Source of the DNA: Rhizoclosmatium globosum
Taxonomy: Eukaryota; Chytridiomycota; Chytridiomycetes; Chytridiales; Chytriomycetaceae
DNA length: 64,000 nucleotides
Assembly (NCBI GenBank): GCA_002104985.1
Contig: MCGO01000010.1
Location: forward strand, 434,001-498,000
Reading direction: 5' to 3'
Within the stretch, counting starts at the first letter, position 1, and each line of letters starts with the position of its first letter. A program made the translations under genes and the position numbers. The notes under the pieces are model-generated. The model made no database searches and had not been told where the DNA came from. It saw only the letters and a list, made by a program, of their open reading frames with translations. Of this stretch, positions 46,517-55,913 are shown in pieces.

Positions 46517-47179
46517 ATGCTATCAACACGAACTGTGCCCCCCACATTCACCTACCGTCCAAACTTTATCACGGCCGAAGAAGAAGAGCGTCTCTTAGCC
46601 AAAGTAGCCTCAGCTCCACAGCCCAAGTGGTGAGCCACCGTCTCACTCGACTGTGCTCCGACAAACCCAAACAAACCAACACAAACGTTACAGGACCACA
46701 CTCAAAAACCGACGTTTGCAAAACTGGGGCGCGACGCCAATCGCGGCAAAGAACAACGTTGCCCTTCCCGAGAAGCTTCCTGATTGGCTGGCTCCTCTCG
46801 CAGACCGCATCGCCGCAGAAGTTGATTCTGCCTTTGTCTTTGACGGCACAAAATATGTCCCAACCATTGCCTGGTGAATGAATACCACCCCGGTCAGGGC
46901 ATCATGCCTCACCTCGATGGACCTGCTTACCGTCCTACCGTTGCTACCGTCTCTCTTGGCGAATACTGCATTCTGGAATTCTATAAACGGCGAAATCTGG
47001 ACGAAGTAATGGTTACTGGCGAGCATGACGATGCTGACTCACAAACAATACGTCCTACTCCTGACTTTCGTTTTCTGATTCAGCCTCGCTCTCTCGTGAT
47101 GTTGCAAGACGAAATGTATGAAGGTTATTTGCATGGTATTGGGGAAACTTGGGAAGATGTGTGTCTCTGCAACGATTGA
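46517..47179 (+). CDS. ALKBH6: ALKBH6-type 2OG-Fe(II) dioxygenase, one frameshift
   Basis: Exon 1 ends at APQPKW and splices to TTLKNRRLQNWGATPI, where the split codon restores Trp. LPDWLAPLADRIAAEVDSAF follows. At about 46,865 the frame shifts: NHCLVNEYHPGQGIMPHLDG continues in the next frame. One more C in the CCC run would join the two. HLDG supplies the first two iron ligands, and GYLHGI the distal His. TVATVSLGEYCILEFY is the beta-strand between them. Family members use 2-oxoglutarate and oxygen to demethylate nucleic acids; ALKBH6 substrates are not firmly known. Length with the join is about 205 residues, a little short for the family (about 230). Confidence 0.88.
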
Positions 47180-47368
47180 CAACTGGACCGAAGCGGGAAT
47201 GAATGTGTTGGCAGAGTCTGATGAACCTATACGTTAAAGCGACAAAATTCGCGTGTGAGCTTGACGTTCAGAGTCGCTGCAAAAGTATCCAAGCTCAATT
47301 TGTTTGGAAAGAAGCGCTGATATCAAAGGAATACCAAAAATACAAGCTCTTTACTTCATCTAATGGTA

Positions 47369-49141
47369 TCATTTAGTCACACTCGGTCGTAAAGACGTGC
47401 GTTTGTCACGTGATGTGGTACTATCCCGAACAGTTGTACTCGTCCTTGATTTCAATAACTCCAGTTTCTGCTGCTCATAGACAGAAAGTGGTTCAGGCTC
47501 CACCCTCCGATCTTTCCGTTCACAACAACAACAAAAACAACCCCACAAGGAATCTTTTACATCCTCCATAAATTCGTTTTCCGCCAGACTTTCTTGTGTC
47601 TTAACTGACGGTGCAACGACATTGGTTTTTGCGTACTCAATCGTCGTTGAGTAGTGGTTTCGATCGCTATACGCTTCGTTCCGCTTCAGTCTCTTCCCTC
47701 AGCTTTTCCATTTTTAAGGTCGCATTTTTAATCAACATTGATAAGCGAGGGTTCTTGTCTCCAGACGAGACACTCGCTCTCGAAGCTGCAATGGATCCTT
47801 CAGATGTATACGGACTCGTTGCCAAACTCGGTAAGGATTTCAGTTCCTCTGCGATTCTGAGTTCTAAGTCTGTGATGATGGCAAGCTCTGCTTCGTTGGG
47901 TGGGACTATAGGAGTGTGCCAATGTTCATGGCGGTGATGCCGCGCTTCAACGACTATTTCACGGAGGGAGCGGACTTTGTCCAATGATTCAATATAGGTT
48001 GTTGACGCGTTGAATGAGCAGTATTTTCGCGATTTATTCTAGGAGACCGTTGATGTAATAGCCGTTGAGGTCGACCCGAATCAGTAAGATCTTCGCAAAA
48101 GTTGAAATGCGATGGATGGAGCAGAGAATTTTGAGACCCTGAAGCAATTCTTTGTCACTATTATTCGCCTCTTTGCGTTAGCGTTAACATCATCGTCAGG
48201 AGGCTTTGTGATGATATTTGTGAATGGAATTGGTGTTGGTTGAACTTGTATAATTGTTCCTGAACCATACTATCGCGGCAGAAGACTCTTGCTTTGAAGT
48301 TGGAGGTATTTCTGATATTGAAGTGACAGATAAAGTTCTTGGACGACAGTATCTTGAGAGAGTAAATTCCATTATTGTTCCAGCTTCTTCCCGTCGGGAA
48401 CTGAAGATATCGGATCCAACCGACGCCCACGCAGAGAAGGCGATGCACCAATAGGATCCAACTTCTTGTTCGACTTTGGCAATTGAGCAACATCCGGAAA
48501 TGCAAATGGCTGAACTTGCTTCAAATAATTGGAGATCCTGGCTCCTCCGATTCGCCACTGTATCATTTGCAGAGAAAAACGTTCTCTCCAGTTGAGTAGC
48601 TTTTTTCACTGACTTTCGGCGTTCAGGTGCCCCAATAGAAGCTCTTCGCGGTTTTTCGACATCCTCAGTTCCTGGTCAGATGAAACAACCCGAACAGGTC
48701 GTTTGTTGACGTTGTTGAGATTATCATCGCTCTGAGAGCGCGTTGAACCGCTATTTGAAGTCGTAGAATACCGAATATCGCTGTCATTACTTGGTTGGGT
48801 GTCCTCTTGTTGAGTAGACTTGTCTGCCTTTCTGACGGATTCCGCTTCAATTTTTCGTCATTACTACCGTCATTACTACCGCTTTCAGGTCGCGTAAATG
48901 AATTTGTAGATGTAGGTTTGCTTGTTTCTTGTCCCGAACGAACTGTGATTGGAGTTGTAGATGGTTGTTGAAGCTTATTGGAGGGATGATTTTGGGCGAC
49001 CTTTGTCTACTTTCTGCTTGGACCTTTCCTGTTTCTGCTCAATAGCTTCAAGTTGGCGTTGCATTTTTAGAAGCTCGTCCTTGGTGTGTTTGATGGAACT
49101 CCAGGTTTTGTGGAAGGGGTTCGCGATGGACTTGTTGCCAT
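47369..49141 (-). CDS. Helical/coiled-coil protein with cysteine cluster, unknown function, heavily frameshifted
   Basis: Coding pieces in changing frames follow one another on the minus strand with no splice signals between most of them. In order: KDELLKMQRQLEAIEQKQER (coiled coil), VRSGQETSKPTSTNSF (disordered), IRYSTTSNSGSTRSQSDDN, IGGARISNYLKQVQPFAFPD, KELLQGLKILCSIHRISTF, INGLLE, DKVRSLREIVVEARHHRHEH followed by WHTPIVPPNEAELAIITDL, and a tail with WGCFCCCCERKDRR. Single missing bases would join them into about 590 residues. The histidine-rich block before WHTPIVPP looks strongly conserved, but I cannot name the family. The Cys run is a good candidate for S-acylation. It sits head-to-tail with the CFAP97 gene, and a flagellar or basal-body role is a guess from that. 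The start at 49141 is uncertain. Confidence 0.6.
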
Positions 49142-49326
49142 TTTGAGATCTTCACTTACTTAGTATTGTGATAGACGAGAGCTGGTCGTTTAGTCTTGGA
49201 CAGTATCCAAGCAGATCTTGGTAAATCTTTGGGAATCACAGCCTGCACTAACAAACCACAAAGAAGTCTTAAAGTTTATACCTCGAAATAATAATAAAAT
49301 TACAAGAAAATAAAGAGATTGCTTCG

Positions 49327-51423
49327 TTAATATTCCAGATCTGGATCTGCAGTTGGGTCAATCTCCTCTGTTGCTGGGGGATCTTCAGTTGCTTTCTGTT
49401 CATCTTCTGTATTTGGCTCATCAGATGATACAACCTCATTTTCAATCTGGGATCATTTAAAACTACGTTGTTAGCTGAGCCCTTTTGCGAGTTAGCCTCT
49501 CCCGCAGTGAAGGACTCAATCAACTTGCTTTTACTTGCGACCAAGGAACCTCCCTTCCCAATCACGACAGATTCTGAAGCAGCCTTATTAAGAGAACTTT
49601 TGGATCCTTTCACTGATTTTGGTGAATCTTTCAACTTCTCTTTGCTATTAGCAAGAGATTTTGACATCACTAATGGTTCAGAGGAAGATTTCGTGAGTGA
49701 CTTGTTAGATGCTCGTAATGGGGCTGCCAACGGTGATTTTGATGATGCTGTTTTGGAGAGGGACTTAGCGGAGCCCTTCACAGACTTTGGTTGAGAAGAA
49801 TCATCATTCAATTTCGCAGCACTTGCAGCCTTGGATACCATAGCACTAGCTGGTTTCGACGATTGTTTCGCGTCTCGTAAGTTTGAACACTAGCTTGTTT
49901 GGAGGCTGGAACTGTGCTTGCCAACTTTGCTGCACTTGCCTTTTGAGATGAAGCTAACCCTTCCTTTCGTAGATTTGAAGCGCTGGCTTTATTTGAAGCT
50001 GGAATGCTGAAGGAATCATTTACTTTTTTTGAGGCTGGAGCTGAATCTTTCAAGTTGACTTTGCTTCCAGCTTTTGAGGCTACTTTAGAAACTAACGTAG
50101 GAGATTGTGTTGTTTCTTTCGCTTCTGCTACAACTTCTTCCTCGACTGGCTCTGCCTCTTGTAATTCCTCTTTGCTTCCAGATCCAGAGATTATATTTGA
50201 ATCGATGGCTTCAGGAATATCTTTTGCGGGAATGGTGGGACGTCTATCGACTGCCAGCGATTCGCGTCCTGCAACAATTTCCTCAGGAATCTGTCCTGAT
50301 TCCTCTACTTTTTCTGTTACTTCAGGCTTGGGCCTTACTGGTTGCTTGGTTTTGTGTGTACCGGCGCTGTGCGATCGTGGGATTGAAACCAAAGGTTCTT
50401 CCGCGTTCGCGGAGGCCATCTTCTTCAAATTTTCTTGCTTCTTTGGCATTCTCATGGGCTCGGTGGATGGCCGCATAGTTTGCTTTGTGTCTAAGTCAGT
50501 GTTTTCTTTTGGATCATGGGTTTGTGCACGGATAGGGTGGTGAGTTCCGCCTGGGGTTCTTCCTCTGTATGGAAATTGCTCTTCGTATTCATCCAAGTCT
50601 TCCATATAATGCATAGGATAGCTGCTAATATTTGCCAAATACTCGAGGTTTTTGCGACGTTCGTTGAACCACGCCAAACGGTTGTAGTTTGGGGCTTTAT
50701 CTTCAATTCTTTGAAGAATCGTCTGCATCGAAAGTCAGCTTCATACGTGAAAATAAAGAATTGCTGCATACCATATTCTCCTTGGTGATCTTTTCCTTGT
50801 CTCGTTTACGCTTGTGATCAACGGCATCGATGATGAGAGCCAGAGTCTCCTCTTCAGAATGAATATGAAGACTCGATACTTCACTTGGGTTGAGCATTTG
50901 GAAGCTGATTCTGTTAAGAAGAATATGGTTCCTACGCTCGATTTCTTGAAGTCTCTCTATTTTCAGAATCAACGTTAGAAAAAGCGTTTGAGCGATGTGT
51001 GAGGACACCTTCTTCAATTTGCACGCCCTTGAGTCTCATTTCAAGATGTGGATAAACTTTTGGCTGCCTATTGTCAATATTTGGTTTCGATTGACGTAAT
51101 CTTCGGTGATGGAGTTGCATAGTCTTCTCTTCCCATCGTTTCGCAAGTAATTTGTTACACGCAGGGTGAAGTGTAAAATAATGGCGATGTGCAAATGCCT
51201 TCTTCCGAGCCTTTGCCAGACTATCTTTTACTTTGTTTGATTTGGCCCCTCCTGGTGTCGGAGTCTCGACTGTAAACTTGATTCGATTCGCGTCATCGTT
51301 TGAGTTTGAATGTGGTTTGGGTTGTGACTTTGGGGGTGACGGACGAGTGGTGGACTTTTTCTCTTGCTTTTGTTGAGCAGGTGATGCTGATGGCAGAGCC
51401 GGAAGGGGCTCAATGGTTGACAT
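49327..51423 (-). CDS. CFAP97: CFAP97-domain (KIAA1430/Hemingway-like) flagellar protein with long Ser/Lys-rich tail
   Basis: Three exons (51423-51009, 50956-50772, 50722-49327), about 665 residues. Residues about 75-165 are the CFAP97 domain: HPACNKLLAKRWEEKTMQLH, RRLRQSKPNIDNRQPKVYPH, LEMRLKGVQIEEERLQEIER and RNHILLNRIS. YNRLAWFNERRKNLEYLANI follows. The rest is disordered and rich in Ser, Ala and Lys, with recurring SK, ASK and KS units, ending in an acidic DPTADPDLEY. The domain is known from sperm and cilium proteins of animals and from Drosophila hemingway, needed for axoneme building and motility. Two missing bases break the tail frame, near 49,880 and 49,450 (CCC run). The last exon length is two short of a codon multiple, as expected. 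Start is the ATG of MSTIEPLPALP. Confidence 0.85.
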
Positions 51424-51646
51424 TCTGGCGCTGTCACTTCTTTTGACTGCAGAATACAACACAAGAGATATACTTGATGTAAATCTCGCACAATGAAATG
51501 ATGGACTGGATATGAAAGAAAATCTCATTGTACTCTATCCAATAGGTCCCTTATTAATTTTATTTGTTTCTTACTCGCCCGGTCGGAAAGAAATTTTCGG
51601 TAATACTTCATGTTTCAGAATCGTTCCTGCAAAGGGCCACCCAAGC
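51424..51646. promoter_or_regulatory. Divergent promoter region between CFAP97 and F-box/LRR genes
   Basis: 223 bases between opposite start codons. A plus-strand frame runs from 51,512 into the F-box gene in the same phase, so translation could begin earlier with a hydrophobic stretch. I prefer the ATG at 51,647, since a TTTCAG acceptor lies just before it. Confidence 0.4.
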
Positions 51647-53947
51647 ATGCAACCCTTACCACCAGAATTTGCTACTGGTATTCAGCCGAATTTCTCCCAC
51701 ATAGAGCTAGAATTGAGTAACGAAGTGGAGATTGGCAACGAATGCGTGTCGGACGAGGATCTGGATACATTCTTCTCACCTGAACTGAAATCGGCTGAGA
51801 TGTTCATCCCAGCTGTACAAAAAGCATCGTCAATAGGAAATCTGATTTCGAAGTTATCTAGCTTCTGGTCTAAGGTCAGAGATGATCAAGAACCTGTTCA
51901 ATCAGAATATTCTACGCCGCTTCCCATGGAACTAATGCTCGAAGTTACATCTCATGTCGAAACTTCGCAAAGAAAGGAGTTGTATGCTCTCTTGTCTGTG
52001 AACAAGAGGTTGGTGACCATTTGTTTCATGTTAGGGCGAAGACTGAAGGTTCTCTAAAAATAGGTGGAATAACGCTACTGCCAACAAGTTTTGGAAACGA
52101 ATTCACATTACGGACGATACGAAATGGAAATATTTTGAAGAAACATGCCTTGTTCAATTCAAACTGGCGGCGTGTTATCCCTTCAAAACTCAAATGCCTC
52201 AACTACATCCATATGCTCAGCTGATTCATTCTCTTCGTATTTCAAACCTCAGTAACGCTATCTCCGCATCAAATTGGATCGAAATCATTAAGTCTTGCCC
52301 TGAACTTGAGGAATTGATTCTCGAAAACGTTTCTGTGGAACCATTTTCTAGTTCAAACCTTCAGTCTCCCATCACACCGGTTTCAGCCATGTCTTTGCCG
52401 AATTCCCCATCATTATTTCGCCGTAACACCCGGAAGTCGTCGACAGGGATCGCTGGATCCAGTGTTTCTATGCCAGTTACTCCTCGCATCAGACGAGCTG
52501 CTACAAACATCCAAAACCCGGCAAACATTATTGAAATGGATGAAGACGAAAGTCTGAAGCTTTCTCAGCTCAATACATTGCAAATATCTTGGTCTCCAGA
52601 TTTGCACATTGACAGTCTTCTTACCGTTGTGTTTCACGCAAGATCTATAAGAAACCTGTCGCTGGCAGGAATTCATACTCTTTTGGAAGCCGACTTGTGC
52701 AAAGTACTGGAATACTTGCCGGACTTACAAACCCTGAGTTTGGGAAACCTCAAGTCAACGCGAGCCGCATTTTCAAGCTCAAGAGGACTCGGAACATTTA
52801 AAGGGTCTATGCTGGCTACTCAATTAGCGAAGACTAACAAGAATATCACATCCATAAACCTTCATGGACTTGTCAATCTCAGTACAGAAGCCTTCACTGC
52901 ATTGTTATTTGTTACTTCACCAAAGCAACCAGGTACTGCTGATCAAGTTGAGAACGAACCTATGCAATTACAAACCCAAAGTCTTCCCAACCTTTTTGAA
53001 GAAGCTCAAGAAGAAGCTCAAGCGACGGCAGCTTCAGCAGAAATTCCTTCCACTTTGAGCAGAAACGTTCGTTTAACGCACATTGGATTGCACAGCTCTA
53101 CTTCACATATTGCCGATGCCGCGCTATACACCACATTAACCTCGCCATTAGTCATTTCAAACTTGACGCATTTTTCACTTTCAGAGTCACATACTATGAC
53201 GGATGCAAGCTTCGTCGGAATAATACGCGCAATGAGCGAGCATCTTCGAGTGTTGGAAATCGGACCAGGTTTGAACTTGAATGAGGTTTCTGTATCCTCT
53301 GTCGGACAGCTGTGCACCAATCTGCAATCTTTCACTTGTATTGGATTGGGGAGATGTGCGGACGTTGGTATATTTGTGGGGCATCGCTTCCATGCTCTCG
53401 AAACACTCATTTTGAAGGATATGAAGGCATTGACCGAAGTGCGGCAACTTGTGATTCCTCCAAGAAAAATGAGTGCATGGAGGAAAATGGTGGTATCTGT
53501 TGTTAGTATGGATACAGGAAATGAAGTTCTTGAGAACGAGATGGAAATGACTTTCGAGGAGGAGGATGAAGAACTAGAGTTCCACGAGACTGAGCCGTAT
53601 TTGCCAAGCTCTCATAATATGGAAACCCAGGCCGATGAAAATGCTATCGAACAGGAAGTGTTAGCGGCTGAGAACGGGTTGGAGATTCCTGACCCAGAAG
53701 CACCTGTCATCATTGGATGTATTGCGCTCAAGCGGCTCCAATTGATTGGATGTCCATCTTTGGTGGGGAACAGTATTGCTAAGATTGTGAAGGCAGTGAA
53801 TAGAACTGTGGCAAAGGTCCAGATTTCAGAAGAAATGATGGACGATGAAAGTCGAATTGTAAGTTTCACAGTTACCTCAACCGTTTACTAACTCTCCATG
53901 TATATTAGGAAATGATTGATATATTCCCTCAGGTTGAATACATTTGA
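51647..53947 (+). CDS. F-box and leucine-rich repeat protein
   Basis: Three exons in phase (51647-52008, 52064-53858, 53909-53947), about 731 residues. The F-box is STPLPMELMLEVTSHVETSQ, then KELYALLSVNKRWNNATANK across the first intron. Leucine-rich repeats follow, such as LIHSLRISNLSNAI, CPELEELILENVSVEP, LPDLQTLSLGNLKST, LTHFSLSESHTMTDASFVGI, LRVLEIGPGLNLNEVSV and LQSFTCIGLGRCADVGI. The AMN1-like 'C.d.gi' rhythm points to the FBXL group. Such proteins bring substrates to SCF ubiquitin ligases through Skp1. The repeat array is broken by a Ser/Thr/Pro-rich loop (residues about 190-245) and by an acidic loop near residue 620. Substrate unknown. The third exon has just 12 codons and a stop. 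Confidence 0.85.
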
Positions 53948-54127
53948 ATAAATATTATCCTGATTTCGAAAACTTCACTACACCGTCTCCAACTTATGCA
54001 TCTTATACTTGTCCTAAGCTCTACGACGCCATAAAATATGGCGCGATGTCTTGGTCCATGTGATAGGGTTCTTGCAGTGGGGAGCATTTTCGTTTTTTGG
54101 CCAATCCCAAAAGGTCTCATACAAAAG

Positions 54128-55761
54128 ATGCTCAGGTGTGTCGTCGATGAACCCTAGCCCCAACACAATGTCTCCCAGTCGAGTGCATAATAAGAGCAGC
54201 GAAGACGGAAAGAGACTGGGCTATTAGGGCACCAACCACCTGTCAATCGATATTCTTACAAATGCCCACACACACACACTCTCTCTCTTCCAACAGACTC
54301 GCGCACTCCGCCTACAAGAAGGCCTCATCGATCCGCAACATCAACTTGACCACCCTCGCGCGTTCCGTGTCGCAGTGGGCCAAGGTGCCCCAGGGTTCGT
54401 AGCCGCGTGTTCTGTTCTGTTCTGGTGTCGCTTATCAGTCCTTAACAACTGCCAACCAACCAACCAACAGGACCCCCTGACCCAATTCTCGGTGTTTCAG
54501 AGGCCTTCAAGGCCGACTCAAACGCAAAGAAGATGAACTTGGGTGTCGGAGCCTACCGTGACGACAAGAACAAGCCATACGTTCTCGAGTGTGTCAAGAA
54601 GGTTTGTGTCTTTGATCCCTGGGGAAACTGCTTCTAACCTCTTCCCTCCCAGGCCGAGAAGATTATCTTTGCCGCCGGTCAGGACAAGGAGTACCTTGGA
54701 ATCACTGGTCTTGCTGCCTACAACCAGCTTGCCGCCGAGCTTGCCTATGGCGAGAACTCCTCTGCCCTCAAGGAAGGACGCGTCGTTACCACCCAGTCTC
54801 TCTCCGGAACTGGTGCCCTTCGTATTGGAGGAGAGTTCTTGGCTCGCTGGTTCAACGGAAAGGGTGGAAAGAAGATCTACCTCCCAACTCCAAGGTACCT
54901 ACTTGCTTCAGTTGTGATTGGTCAATTCGTTAACGAAAACAATTTAGTTGGGGTAACCACGGAAACATCTTCCGTGACTCAAAGTTGGAGGTCGGTAACT
55001 ACAGATACTACGACAAGAAGAACATTGGCTTGGACTTTGCTGGTTTGAAGGAGGACTTGAACAACCTCCCAGAGGAGTCCATCGTCCTTCTCCACGCTTG
55101 TGCCCACAACCCAACCGGTGTTGACCCAACTGAGGCTCAATGGAGAGAGCTTTCCGACCTCTTCAAGGCTAAGAAGCACGTTGCCTTCTTTGATATGGCC
55201 TACCAAGGTTTTGCCTCTGGTGACCCATCAAAGGATGCCTTTGCTGTCCGTCACTTTGTTGAGCAAGGACACAACATCCTTCTCGCTCAGTCTTTCGCCA
55301 AGAACTTGGGTCTTTACGGTGAACGTGTTGGTCTCTTCTCCATCGTTGTCGCTGACAAGGAGGAGGCCAAGCGAGTTGACTCCCAGGTCAAGATCTTGGT
55401 TCGTCCAATGTACTCTAACCCACCATTGAGCGGTCCAAGAATCGTCAAGGAGGTTTTGGGTAACGCTGAGTTGAAGGCGGAATGGCACCGTGAAGTCAAG
55501 CTCATGGCTGACCGTATCATTTCAATGCGTTCTGAGCTCCGCAACCACTTGGAGAAGACTTACGGATCTCAAAAGAACTGGTCGCACATTACTAGCCAGA
55601 TTGGTATGTTCTGTTTCACTGGTTTGACCCCTGAGCAAGTTGACCGCCTCAAGACTGAGTACTCTGTCTACTTGACCCGCGATGGTCGTATTTCTATTGC
55701 TGGTATCACCAGTGGTAACGTGAAGTACTTGGCCGAGGCAATCCACAACGTCACCAAGTAA
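54128..55761 (+). CDS. Aspartate aminotransferase, probably mitochondrial
   Basis: Five exons in phase: an 8-nt first exon (54128-54135), 54297-54394, 54471-54601, 54653-54894 and 54948-55761; about 430 residues. The front, [19 protein letters not shown], is basic and Ser-rich with no acidic residues, a typical matrix presequence. Then [20 protein letters not shown] begins the fold, with [11 protein letters not shown] next. [17 protein letters not shown] holds the Asn that contacts [15 protein letters not shown] the Asp/Tyr, and [16 protein letters not shown] the lysine that binds PLP. The enzyme moves the amino group between aspartate and glutamate and runs the malate-aspartate shuttle. The tiny first exon is inferred from phase and from the presequence it completes. 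Codon use here is strongly biased to C-ending codons, as in highly expressed genes. Confidence 0.94.
54266..54290. repeat. (CA)n(CT)n microsatellite in the first intron of the aminotransferase gene
   Basis: Seven CA units run into about six CT units, ending just before the CAACAG acceptor. The CT part serves as the polypyrimidine tract, so length changes could affect splicing. Confidence 0.85.
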
Positions 55762-55913
55762 ACTTTTTGATGAATATCATCTTCCCCTTTCGTCGGTGAA
55801 ATAAACTGATTCAATTTCGTTTCTTTAATGTCTACATAAATTATTCTTGGCATACCGATGTGTAATGACTCGTTGTTCCACTCTTATGATCTGTCAGAAA
55901 TCTGACAATTTTA

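Noticed and set aside
50004..50543. 179-codon open frame on the plus strand, Ser/Phe-rich
   Set aside because: Antisense of the Ser/Lys/Glu-rich CFAP97 tail; the composition is what that tail gives on the other strand.
50932..51020. Frameshift inside the CFAP97 domain
   Set aside because: A normal intron (50,957-51,008, with a TTCTAAC branch site) joins the two halves in phase.
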